Shown one piece after another: positions 1-6,319 of a stretch of 7,661 bases of DNA (positions are counted from its first letter, which is position 1; every line of letters starts with the position of its first letter). Origin of the DNA: Conexibacter sp. Its GTDB lineage: Bacteria; Actinomycetota; Thermoleophilia; Solirubrobacterales; Solirubrobacteraceae. Below the pieces are notes generated by a model that saw only the letters and a list, made by a program, of their open reading frames with translations, was not told the origin of the DNA and did no database searches. A program made the translations under genes and the position numbers. The stretch lies in the NCBI GenBank assembly GCA_025964055.1, contig JAOPZP010000396.1, forward strand, positions 1 through 7,661. The letters are read 5' to 3'.

Positions 1-557
1 CCGTCGGGCAGCTCGCGGCGGAACGTGTGCATCGCCTGCGGCTCGCCGCGGCCGTCGAACACGACGGTCGTGCCGCCGATCAGCGTGGCCAGCGCCGAGG
101 CGATCGCGTCCAGGCCGCGCTCGTTGAGGACGATCCGCTGCAGGCGCTCCTGGACGGCGATCGAGCGCTGCAGCAGCGCGTACTGCTCGTTGACCAGACG
201 CCCGAACGCCTTCTCGGTCACGGCGATGAACGGCGTGTCGTACGGGATCTCGATGATCGGGAAGTGGCGCTCGGCCGCCGCCTCGATCAGCGCCTCGGGG
301 ACCGACTCGTGGGCGAAGCCCGTGCCGAAGCCCAGGCCCGCGAGGCCGTGGTCGGCCAGGCGGGCGATGTAGGCACGCTGGGCCTCGGGGGTGTCGACCG
401 CGAGGCCGGTGGTGAGCAGCAGCTCGCCACCCGACAGCCACGGCGTCGGATCGGCCAGCTCGGAGATGTGCACCCAGCGCACCGGGGCGTCGAGGTTCGC
501 CTCGCCGGCGAGGACGCCGACGTCGAGGTCCCGCAGCAGCTCACGGACGGTCAGCAT
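1..557 (-). CDS. PucR-family transcriptional regulator, N-terminal part (truncated by window edge)
   Basis: The 185 residues present match the PucR N-terminal domain (purine catabolism regulator-like). The hallmark segment RWVHISELADPTPW at residues 27-40 is followed by LSGGELLLTTG (41-51) and IIEIPYDTPFIAVTE (101-115), and then by a probable helical linker and the start of a second, GAF-like region (about 140-185). Family members are usually about 500 residues and end in a PucR-type helix-turn-helix, which would lie beyond the left edge, so DNA binding cannot be checked here. The ATG at 557 lies 2 nt after the aminotransferase stop codon. There is no good Shine-Dalgarno at normal distance, which suggests translational coupling. 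Such regulators commonly control neighbouring amine, purine or amino-acid catabolic genes. The inference is that this one senses the imported amine or a metabolite and acts on the 1940-2110 region. Confidence 0.9.
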   Translation of the reverse strand, partial: MLTVRELLRDLDVGVLAGEANLDAPVRWVHISELADPTPWLSGGELLLTTGLAVDTPEAQRAYIARLADHGLAGLGFGTGFAHESVPEALIEAAAERHFPIIEIPYDTPFIAVTEKAFGRLVNEQYALLQRSIAVQERLQRIVLNERGLDAIASALATLIGGTTVVFDGRGEPQAMHTFRRELPD

Positions 558-559
558 CG

Positions 560-1939
560 CTAGCGGACGGCCATCCTTCGCGACGCCTCTTCCAGGACCG
601 GGCGCAGGACGCTCTCGATCTCGGCGAACTGCTCAGGCCCAGCGATCAGCGGCGGCGAGAGCTGGATGACCGGGTCGCCGCGGTCGTCGGCGCGGCAGAT
701 CAGCCCGCGCTCGAACAGCTCGGCCGACAGGTAGCCGCGCAGGAGCGTCTCGGACTCCTCGTGGGAGAAGGACTCCCTGGTCTCCTGGTCCTTGACCAGC
801 TCGATCGCCTGGAAGAAGCCCGCCCCGCGGACGTCCCCGACGATCGGGATGTCGCGCAGCGAGTCGAGCATCGCGCGGAACGCGGGCTCCTGCGTGCGCA
901 CGTGCTCGAGCAGGTTCTCGCGCTCGAAGACCTCGATGTTGGCCAGCGCGACGGCGGCCGACACCGGGTGGCCGCCGAACGTGATGCCGTGCGCGAAGGA
1001 CGTCGTCCCGTGGGAGAAGGGCTCGAAGATCCGGTCCGAGGCGATGACCGCGCCCATCGGCGAGTAGGCCGAGGTGATGCCCTTGGCCGTCGTGATGATG
1101 TCGGGCCGGTAGTCGTAGCGCTGGGCGCCGAACCACTCGCCGAGGCGGCCCCAGGAGCAGATGACCTCGTCGGAGATGAAGACGACGTCGTAGAAGTCGG
1201 CGATCTCCCGGACGCGCTGGAAGTAGCCCTCGGGCGGCACGAAGCAGCCGCCGGCGTTCTGGACCGGCTCGAGGATGATCGCCGAGACCGTGCTGGGGTC
1301 CTCGAACTCGATGCGGTGGGCGATGGCCTCGACGAGCTCGTCGGTCGTGTGGCCCTCGGGCAGCCGGTAGATGTTGGTGTTGGGCACGTGGCAGCCGCCG
1401 GCCGGCAGCGGCTCGAACGGCGCGCGGAGGCCGGCGATGCCCGTCGCCATGAGGCAGCCCATGGTCGTGCCGTGGTACGCGGTCTCGCGCGCGATGACCT
1501 TGTACTTGGTCCCGTTGCCGCGCAGCTTGTGGTACTGGCGGGCCAGCTTCAGCGCCGACTCGACCGCCTCGCTGCCGCCGCTGGTGAAGAAGACGCGGTT
1601 GAGGTCGCCGGGCGCCAGCTCGGCGACCTTGGTCGCCAGCTCGATCGCCCGCGGGTGCGCGTAGGACCAGTTGGTGAAGAACCCGAGCTCCTTGGCCTGA
1701 TCGGCACCGGCCTGCGCCACCTCGGCGCGCCCGTGGCCGATGTTCGTGCAGAACAGCGAGCTGAGGCCGTCGAGGAACCGCTTGCCGTGCTGGTCCCAGA
1801 CGTAGCAGCCGTCGCCGCGGACGATGATCGGCACCTCGGCGCCGTCGTCGTAGGAGCCCATGCGGCTGAAGTGCAGCCACAGATGACGCTTGGCGAGCTC
1901 CTGGAGCTCGGCATTGCTCGCCGCGGCCGTCAACGCCAT
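560..1939 (-). CDS. Class III PLP-dependent aminotransferase (putative putrescine/amine:pyruvate aminotransferase)
   Basis: This 459-residue protein has the usual length of class III (omega) aminotransferases. The N-terminal motif LDGLSSLFCTNIGHGR (56-71) resembles the segment near the active site in SpuC-type amine:pyruvate aminotransferases. SGGSEA (120-125) is the PLP phosphate-binding loop, and YHG lies at 155-157. SDEV (256-259) includes Asp257, predicted to contact the PLP pyridine nitrogen. Lys286 in TTAKGITSAY is the predicted Schiff-base lysine. The expected reaction moves an amino group from a terminal amine such as putrescine, or from GABA or beta-alanine, to pyruvate or another keto acid in the cytoplasm. 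The substrate is inferred from the adjacent YdcSTUV-type importer. The open frame extends far upstream to about 3115, but the family alignment begins near the ATG at 1939. That ATG has G-rich sequence (GGCGGGG) about 5 nt upstream and a better AAGGGGAG 13 nt away. The gene is followed 2 nt later by pucR, forming a probable two-gene or longer operon. Confidence 0.93.
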   Translation of the reverse strand: MALTAAASNAELQELAKRHLWLHFSRMGSYDDGAEVPIIVRGDGCYVWDQHGKRFLDGLSSLFCTNIGHGRAEVAQAGADQAKELGFFTNWSYAHPRAIELATKVAELAPGDLNRVFFTSGGSEAVESALKLARQYHKLRGNGTKYKVIARETAYHGTTMGCLMATGIAGLRAPFEPLPAGGCHVPNTNIYRLPEGHTTDELVEAIAHRIEFEDPSTVSAIILEPVQNAGGCFVPPEGYFQRVREIADFYDVVFISDEVICSWGRLGEWFGAQRYDYRPDIITTAKGITSAYSPMGAVIASDRIFEPFSHGTTSFAHGITFGGHPVSAAVALANIEVFERENLLEHVRTQEPAFRAMLDSLRDIPIVGDVRGAGFFQAIELVKDQETRESFSHEESETLLRGYLSAELFERGLICRADDRGDPVIQLSPPLIAGPEQFAEIESVLRPVLEEASRRMAVR

Positions 1940-1962
1940 TGAAACCCCGCCACTCCCCTTGT

Positions 1963-2005
1963 CGGTTGTCCGATCCGTCCGCACGGTGGTCGCAGTGGAC
2001 AACCG
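1963..2005. repeat. Perfect 9-bp inverted repeat, candidate operator
   Basis: The arms are CGGTTGTCC (1963-1971) and GGACAACCG (1997-2005), exact reverse complements separated by 25 nt. Arm centres are 34 bp apart, a little over three helical turns, which fits two regulator dimers or a looped dimer on one face of the DNA. It lies 24 bp from the aminotransferase start and about 105 bp from the ATPase start. With a 25-nt loop and no U-tract it does not look like a terminator. The PucR-type protein encoded at 557-1 is the natural candidate to bind it, though that is inference. Confidence 0.5.
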
Positions 2006-2094
2006 TAGCCGGATGCGCAGCATCCCGCGTGCCGCCAGGCCACGGTGGCCCAACGTCGGCGGGGATTTGTGCCTCGTTGTCGAATCCCGTTGCT

Positions 2095-2100
2095 GGGAGG
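2095..2100 (+). promoter_or_regulatory. Ribosome binding site deciding the ATPase start
   Basis: GGGAGG ends 10 nt before the TTG at 2111 and 19 nt before the GTG at 2120. The spacing favours the TTG. The in-frame ATG at 2045 would add 22 residues unlike any ABC ATPase N-terminus. Confidence 0.6.
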
Positions 2101-2110
2101 CTGGCGGCGG

Positions 2111-3136
2111 TTGGCCAATGTGCATGACATCCGGCTGGTGGACCTCGCCAAGCGCTACGGCGATGTACACGCCGTCGCCGGCGTGTCGCTCGACGTCGAC
2201 CACGGCGAGTTCTTCACGCTCCTGGGCCCTTCGGGCTCCGGAAAGACCACGACGCTGCGCCTCATCGCCGGCTTCGAGCTGCCCGACGCAGGGCGCGTCG
2301 AGCTCGGCGGCCAGGACGTCAGCCACGTGCCCGCCTACGCCCGCGACGTCAACACGGTCTTCCAGGACTACGCGCTCTTCCCCCACATGACCGTGGCCGA
2401 CAACGTCGCCTACGGCCTGCGCATCAAGGGCGTCGGCAAGGCGGAGCGGCGAACGCGCGCCGGCGAGGCTCTGGAGATGGTGCGCCTGCCGGGCGTCGGC
2501 GCCCGCAAGCCGGCCCAGCTCTCCGGCGGCCAGCGCCAGCGCGTCGCGCTGGCCCGGGCGATCGTCAACCGGCCGCGCGTGCTGCTGCTCGACGAGCCGC
2601 TCGGCGCCCTGGACGCGCAGCTGCGGCTCGGGATGCAGGTCGAGCTCAAGCGCATCCAGAGCGAGGTCGGCATCACCTTCGTCTACGTCACCCACGACCA
2701 GGAGGAGGCGCTGACGATGAGCGACCGCCTGGCCGTGTTCGACGCGGGCCGGATCGTCCAGGTCGGCGCGCCGGCCGAGGTCTACGAGCGTCCGGCCACG
2801 GAGTTCGTGGCCGGCTTCGTCGGCACGTCCAACGTGCTCGACCGCGGCGGGCGTCGCTTCACCGTGCGGCCGGAGAAGATCCGGCTGCTGACCGGCGACG
2901 CGTCCAGCGACGGGCTGGTCAGCGAGCACGGGCGCGTCATCGACGTCAGCTACGTGGGACCGCTGACGCGCTACGTCGTCGCGCTGGCCGGCGGCGGCCA
3001 GCTGCAGGTCGTGCAGCAGAACCTGGAGACCTCGTCCGCTCAGGCGCTCGAGGTGCAGGGTCGGGAGGTCAGGGTGGCCTGGCGCGAGGAGCACACCTCC
3101 GCCATCGCAGTTCAACCGGAGGAGGTAGGTCCATGA
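2111..3136 (+). CDS. ydcT: ABC importer ATPase, YdcT/PotA type
   Basis: This 341-residue nucleotide-binding subunit powers import at the inner face of the membrane. Walker A is GPSGSGKTT (39-47). The Q-loop glutamine is Gln85 in VFQDYALFPHM, and the signature LSGGQ is at 137-141. Walker B VLLLDE is at 157-162, the D-loop GALD at 165-168, and the switch histidine is His195 in YVTHDQEEA. A C-terminal TOBE-like region follows FVAGFVGTSNVLD (232-244), with TVRPEKIRLL at 251-260. The segment RDVNTVFQDYALFPHM and the FVGTSNV motif resemble E. coli YdcT as I recall it, more than PotA itself. The start is taken as TTG 2111 because of the GGGAGG upstream; GTG 2120 is the alternative. The stop overlaps the start of the next gene in an ATGA arrangement, so the two are translationally coupled. 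The ATPase comes first in this operon, whereas in E. coli the binding protein ydcS comes first. Confidence 0.93.
   Translation: MANVHDIRLVDLAKRYGDVHAVAGVSLDVDHGEFFTLLGPSGSGKTTTLRLIAGFELPDAGRVELGGQDVSHVPAYARDVNTVFQDYALFPHMTVADNVAYGLRIKGVGKAERRTRAGEALEMVRLPGVGARKPAQLSGGQRQRVALARAIVNRPRVLLLDEPLGALDAQLRLGMQVELKRIQSEVGITFVYVTHDQEEALTMSDRLAVFDAGRIVQVGAPAEVYERPATEFVAGFVGTSNVLDRGGRRFTVRPEKIRLLTGDASSDGLVSEHGRVIDVSYVGPLTRYVVALAGGGQLQVVQQNLETSSAQALEVQGREVRVAWREEHTSAIAVQPEEVGP
3118..3126 (+). promoter_or_regulatory. Strong Shine-Dalgarno for the substrate-binding protein
   Basis: GGAGGAGGT lies inside the 3' end of the ATPase gene and ends 6 nt before the ATG at 3133. It is the strongest ribosome binding site in the operon, consistent with the need for an excess of binding protein over membrane subunits. 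Confidence 0.8.
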
Positions 3137-4338
3137 AGATCCGCGTGTGGTTCGCGGTGCTGGCTGCGGTGGCGCTGTTCGTCGCCGCCGGATGCGGCGG
3201 CGGCTCGAGCAGCAGCAGCAGCAGCGGCGGCGGAAGCGGCTCCGTCAAGCCCGGCAGCGACGCCAAGCCGATGGCCAAGCTCGGTGCCGGCGAGGGCAAG
3301 CTCAACATCATCGCCTGGGCGGGCTACGCCGAGGACGGGTCCACCGACCCCAAGGTCGACTGGGTCACGCCCTTCGAGAAGAAGACCGGCTGCCAGGTCA
3401 ACGTCAAGGTCGGCAACACCTCCGACGAGATGGTGACGCTGATGCGCACCGGCCGCTACGACGGCGTGTCGGCGTCGGGGGACGCGACGCTGCGGCTGAT
3501 CGCCGGTGGCGACGTCGCACCGGTCAACACCGACCTCGTCCCAAACTACAAGGACGTCTACGCCGGCCTGAAGAACAAGGCCTTCAACTCGGTCGACGGC
3601 CAGATGTACGGGATCCCGCACGGTCGTGGGGCCAACATCCTGATGTGGAACTCGAAGAAGATCTCCACGCCCCTGGACTCCTGGAGCGCGGTCTTCGACG
3701 GCGCCTCGGCCTACAAGGGCAAGGTGACGGCCTACGACAGCCCGATCTACATCGCCGACGCGGCGCTGTACCTCAAGGCGACCAAGCCGGCGCTGAAGAT
3801 CACCAACCCGTATGAGCTGAACGACGCGCAGTTCACGGCGGCGGTCGACCTCCTGAAGGCCCAGCGCGCGAACATCGGCGAGTACTGGGCCGACTACACC
3901 AAGGAGCAGCAGGCGTTCGCCAACGGCAACTCCACGGTCGGCACGACGTGGCAGGTCATCGCCAACCTGCTGGAGGGCGACAAGGTGCCGATCAAGACCA
4001 CGCTGCCCAAGGAGGGCTCCACCGGCTGGTCGGACACCTGGATGATCGCGACCAAGGCCCAGCATCCCAACTGCATGTACGAGTGGATGAACTGGATCAT
4101 CGCGCCCAAGCCCAACGCCCAGGTGGCGGAGTGGTTCGGCGAGGCGCCGGCCAACGCCAAGTCGTGCGCCTACACGGCGGCCAAGGATCACTGCACGATC
4201 TTCCACGCCGCCGACGAGGCGTACTTCGACAAGGTCTCGTTCTGGACCACGCCGCGCAAGGACTGCGGCGACGCGCGCGGGGCGACCTGCAAGGACTACT
4301 CCAACTGGGTGCAGGCCTGGACGGAGATCAAGGGCTAG
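3133..4338 (+). CDS. ydcS: Polyamine-type ABC substrate-binding lipoprotein, YdcS family
   Basis: This 401-residue extracellular binding protein has a short signal peptide (MKIRVW, then a hydrophobic stretch) and a lipobox FVAAGC with the acylated cysteine at Cys21. A Gly/Ser linker follows at 22-37, including seven serines in a row, which is typical of a lipid-anchored protein in a monoderm. The mature part belongs to COG0687 (PotD/YdcS). Segments such as AWAGYAEDG (61-69), DWVTPFEKKTGC (76-87), SDEMVTLM (97-104), SASGDATLRLI (113-123), SPIYIADAALYLKAT (203-217), KEGSTGW (293-299) and EWMNW (317-321) closely parallel E. coli YdcS as I recall it. Cysteines at 87, 314, 345 and 354 appear shared with YdcS, while Cys378 and Cys386 look additional. 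The ligand is probably a polyamine such as putrescine, by family and context. YdcS has also been linked to polyhydroxybutyrate and DNA uptake in E. coli, so the role is not certain. Confidence 0.94.
   Translation: MKIRVWFAVLAAVALFVAAGCGGGSSSSSSSGGGSGSVKPGSDAKPMAKLGAGEGKLNIIAWAGYAEDGSTDPKVDWVTPFEKKTGCQVNVKVGNTSDEMVTLMRTGRYDGVSASGDATLRLIAGGDVAPVNTDLVPNYKDVYAGLKNKAFNSVDGQMYGIPHGRGANILMWNSKKISTPLDSWSAVFDGASAYKGKVTAYDSPIYIADAALYLKATKPALKITNPYELNDAQFTAAVDLLKAQRANIGEYWADYTKEQQAFANGNSTVGTTWQVIANLLEGDKVPIKTTLPKEGSTGWSDTWMIATKAQHPNCMYEWMNWIIAPKPNAQVAEWFGEAPANAKSCAYTAAKDHCTIFHAADEAYFDKVSFWTTPRKDCGDARGATCKDYSNWVQAWTEIKG
3208..3225 (+). repeat. (AGC)6 trinucleotide repeat in the lipoprotein linker
   Basis: Six perfect AGC units, in frame, encode six of the seven serines in the flexible linker just after the lipidated cysteine of the binding protein. 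Unit gain or loss would keep the reading frame and change only linker length. Confidence 0.85.
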
Positions 4339-4351
4339 CAGCCCGATCGCG

Positions 4352-5251
4352 TTGGCCGCCACGGTCGACACGAAGCCCGGCAGGAGGTCGGTGGGCCGCA
4401 GGCTCGCCGACCTCCTCCACGGACATCGCCGCGCCCAGGTCGGGCTGCTGCTCGCCGGCCCGCTCGGCTGGCTGGTCGTCGCCTACCTCGGATCGCTGGC
4501 GGTCCTGTTCGTCGCGGCGTTCTGGCAGCTGGACGACTTCAGCGGCCAGATCGTCCACTCCTACTCGCTGACGAACTTCCAGACGCTCTGGAACGGGCAC
4601 GTCTACCGCGAGATCGTCCTGCGGACGGTCGGCGTCGCGGCGGCGGTGACCGTCACCGACGCGATCCTCGCGTTCCCGATCGCGTTCTTCATGGCCAAGG
4701 TCGCCACGCCGCGGGCGCGGGCGGCGCTGACCGTCGCGGTGCTGATGCCGCTGTGGGCCAGCTACCTGGTCAAGGTCTACGCGTGGCGCACGATCCTCAA
4801 CCACGACGGCATCCTGAACTGGGCGCTGCATCCGCTCGGGATCTCCGGGCCCGGCTACGGGATCGTCGCGACGTGGCTGGTGTTCAGCTACCTGTGGCTG
4901 CCGTACATGGTGCTGCCGATCTACGCGGGGCTGGAGCGCATCCCCAACTCGCTGCTGGACGCTTCGGGCGACCTCGGCGGCCGGCCCGGCACGACGTTCC
5001 GCCGCGTGGTGCTGCCGCTGGCCTTCCCGGCGGTGGCCGCCGGCTCGATCTTCACCTTCTCCCTGACGCTGGGCGACTACATCACGCCGCAGCTGGTCAG
5101 CTCCAAGCAGTTCATCGGCAACGTCGTGTTCTCGAACGTCGGCGTGGCCAACAACCTGCCGCTGGCGGCCGCGTTCGCCACCGTGCCGGTGTTCGTCATG
5201 GTCATCTACCTCCTGGTCGCGCGGCGGCTGGGAGCGTTCGAGCAGCTGTAG
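4352..5251 (+). CDS. ydcU: ABC importer permease, YdcU/PotB type
   Basis: This 299-residue inner-membrane permease has six likely membrane segments near residues 32-58, 91-116, 125-147, 169-192, 226-247 and 270-290. The cytoplasmic EAA loop that docks on the ATPase runs from about 203 to 226 (ASGDLGGRPGTTFRRVVLPL). The stretch GSIFTFSLTLGDYITPQLV (231-249) and the C-terminal RRLGAFEQL closely resemble E. coli YdcU as recalled. It would pair with the YdcV-type subunit to form the transport channel. It begins 13 nt after the binding-protein stop. The TTG at 4352 has no clear ribosome binding site. An in-frame GTG at 4391 has GGAGGT only 2 nt upstream, which is too close, so TTG 4352 is kept with some doubt; residues before about 14 are uncertain. 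Confidence 0.92.
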   Translation: MAATVDTKPGRRSVGRRLADLLHGHRRAQVGLLLAGPLGWLVVAYLGSLAVLFVAAFWQLDDFSGQIVHSYSLTNFQTLWNGHVYREIVLRTVGVAAAVTVTDAILAFPIAFFMAKVATPRARAALTVAVLMPLWASYLVKVYAWRTILNHDGILNWALHPLGISGPGYGIVATWLVFSYLWLPYMVLPIYAGLERIPNSLLDASGDLGGRPGTTFRRVVLPLAFPAVAAGSIFTFSLTLGDYITPQLVSSKQFIGNVVFSNVGVANNLPLAAAFATVPVFVMVIYLLVARRLGAFEQL

Positions 5252-5254
5252 GCC

Positions 5255-6076
5255 ATGCATCTCTCGCGGGGAACGCGCTGGGCGCTGAAGGCCGGGACCG
5301 GGCTGACGCTCGCCTTCCTCTACGCGCCGCTGATCGTCATCGCGATCTACGCCTTCAACGACCGGCGCACCGCCACGTGGCCGCCGCCGGGGCTCACGCT
5401 GAGCTGGTTCGACAAGGCCTTCCACAACCAGGGCGTCCGCGACGCGCTGTGGACGTCGGTGCAGGCGGGGATCGGCGCGACGCTGATCGCGCTGGCGCTC
5501 GGCACGCTCGCGGCGTTCGCCGTGGCGCGCTACCGGTTCTTCGGGCGCGAGGCGGTGTCGTTCCTGGTCGTCCTGCCGATCGCGCTGCCGGGCATCGTCA
5601 CCGGCATGGCGCTGAACTCGACCTTCACGCAGGTCCTCGGCGTGGACCTCACGCTGTTCACGATCATCGTGGGCCACGCCACGTTCTGCATCGTGGTGGT
5701 CTACAACAACGTCGTCGCACGGCTGCGGCGGACGAGCGCGTCGTTCGAGGAGGCCTCGGCCGACCTCGGCGCCCACACGTGGCAGACCTTCTGGTTCGTG
5801 ACGTTCCCGCAGCTGCGCTCGGCGCTGGTGGCCGGCGCGCTGCTGGCGTTCGCGTTGAGCTTCGACGAGGTGATCGTGACGACGTTCACGGCCGGCGACC
5901 GCGAGACGCTGCCGATCTGGATCCTCACGAACCTGTCGCGGCCCAACCAGCTGCCGGTCGTCAACGTGGTCGGCGTCGTGGTGATCCTGCTGTCGATCAT
6001 CCCGGTCTACGTGGCGCAGCGGATCACGTCGGACCCGGTGACCAGCCCGGGCGCCGCCGCCGGCCCGACCCCCTGA
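5255..6076 (+). CDS. ydcV: ABC importer permease, YdcV/PotC type
   Basis: This 273-residue inner-membrane permease has six likely membrane segments near residues 15-34, 70-91, 99-120, 133-155, 188-209 and 236-256. The EAA loop is EEASADLGAHTWQTFWFVTF (165-184). GHATFCIVVVYNNVVAR (140-156) and AFALSFDEVIVTTFTAG (198-214) closely parallel E. coli YdcV as recalled and distinguish it from generic PotC. The ATG is only 3 nt after the ydcU stop and has no strong Shine-Dalgarno, so translational coupling is likely. The short Pro/Ala/Gly-rich C-terminal tail after residue 258 is not conserved in the family. It is the last clear gene of the importer operon. Confidence 0.93.
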   Translation: MHLSRGTRWALKAGTGLTLAFLYAPLIVIAIYAFNDRRTATWPPPGLTLSWFDKAFHNQGVRDALWTSVQAGIGATLIALALGTLAAFAVARYRFFGREAVSFLVVLPIALPGIVTGMALNSTFTQVLGVDLTLFTIIVGHATFCIVVVYNNVVARLRRTSASFEEASADLGAHTWQTFWFVTFPQLRSALVAGALLAFALSFDEVIVTTFTAGDRETLPIWILTNLSRPNQLPVVNVVGVVVILLSIIPVYVAQRITSDPVTSPGAAAGPTP

Positions 6077-6148
6077 TCGGGTGTTCAGCGCAGGACGTCT
6101 TCGGCGCTCCTGGTCACAAAATGGCCGCTGGAACGTACTTAAGGGTGG

Positions 6149-6319
6149 GTGCCGTACGTCTCCTGTCCCTCCTGCCGGCTCGCCAGCTACGCCGTGACGC
6201 CCCACAGCGGCAAGCCGCTGTGCCCGCACTGCGACGCGCAGCTGTTCCCGGCGATGGGTCCGGCGCCGGGCCCTCCGCCCTCGCCGCCCGCCGACGAGGG
6301 CGGCGACGCCCGCGCTTAG
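6149..6319 (+). CDS. Small zinc-ribbon protein (56 residues)
   Basis: A GTG start at 6149 opens a 56-residue frame beginning MPYVSCPSCRLASYAV. Two CxxC knuckles, Cys6/Cys9 (CPSC) and Cys25/Cys28 (CPHC), are 15 residues apart, the layout of a rubredoxin-like zinc ribbon. The remaining half (33-56) is a Pro/Ala/Gly-rich, probably disordered acidic tail. An in-frame TAA at 6140 forces the start to be at or after 6149. AAGGG at 6141-6145 is a usable though closely spaced ribosome binding site (3 nt). The stop TAG overlaps the end of the convergent methyltransferase gene by 4 nt. It starts 72 nt after ydcV, so it could be read through from the transporter operon or have its own promoter. The function is unknown; such ribbons bind nucleic acid or partner proteins. 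The paired CxxC motifs support a real gene, since they are unlikely by chance. Confidence 0.7.
   Translation: MPYVSCPSCRLASYAVTPHSGKPLCPHCDAQLFPAMGPAPGPPPSPPADEGGDARA

Larger units (their letters stand above)
1940..2110. promoter_or_regulatory. Divergent control region between aminotransferase-pucR and the ABC importer operon
   Basis: About 170 bp separate the two divergent starts, and no convincing gene lies here. The region holds a perfect 9-bp inverted repeat (1963-1971 and 1997-2005), a 13-bp palindrome GGCCACGGTGGCC (2038-2050), and a weaker GGGATT/AATCCC pair (2062-2067 and 2083-2088). The pentamer TTGTC or its complement occurs four times (1959-1963, 1966-1970, 1998-2002 as GACAA, 2077-2081). 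TGGACA at 1996-2001 is close to a -35 hexamer for rightward transcription, but no good -10 sits at the right distance, so promoters are inferred from gene layout rather than read. Both operons are probably controlled from here. Confidence 0.7.

Noticed and set aside
2038..2050. 13-bp palindrome GGCCACGGTGGCC as a second operator
   Set aside because: Six-base GC-rich arms are common by chance at this base composition. It is noted in the control-region entry but not called separately.
1940..3115. N-terminal extension of the aminotransferase frame to about 3115, giving 851 residues
   Set aside because: The extension is antisense to the ABC ATPase and has no domain. Homology to class III aminotransferases begins near ATG 1939.
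3112..4371. A 419-residue minus-strand open frame opposite the binding protein
   Set aside because: It is a Val/Gly/Arg/Asp-rich shadow of the strongly supported YdcS-like gene.
6087..6112. Possible hairpin after ydcV as a transcription terminator
   Set aside because: Only two mutually exclusive 5-bp stems (AGCGC/GCGCT and CAGGA/TCCTG) with long loops and no U-tract. It is too weak to call a terminator.
6117..6122. CAAAAT as a -10 element for the zinc-ribbon gene
   Set aside because: It is the most AT-rich spot in the gap, but no acceptable -35 lies 16-18 nt upstream, so a promoter cannot be supported.
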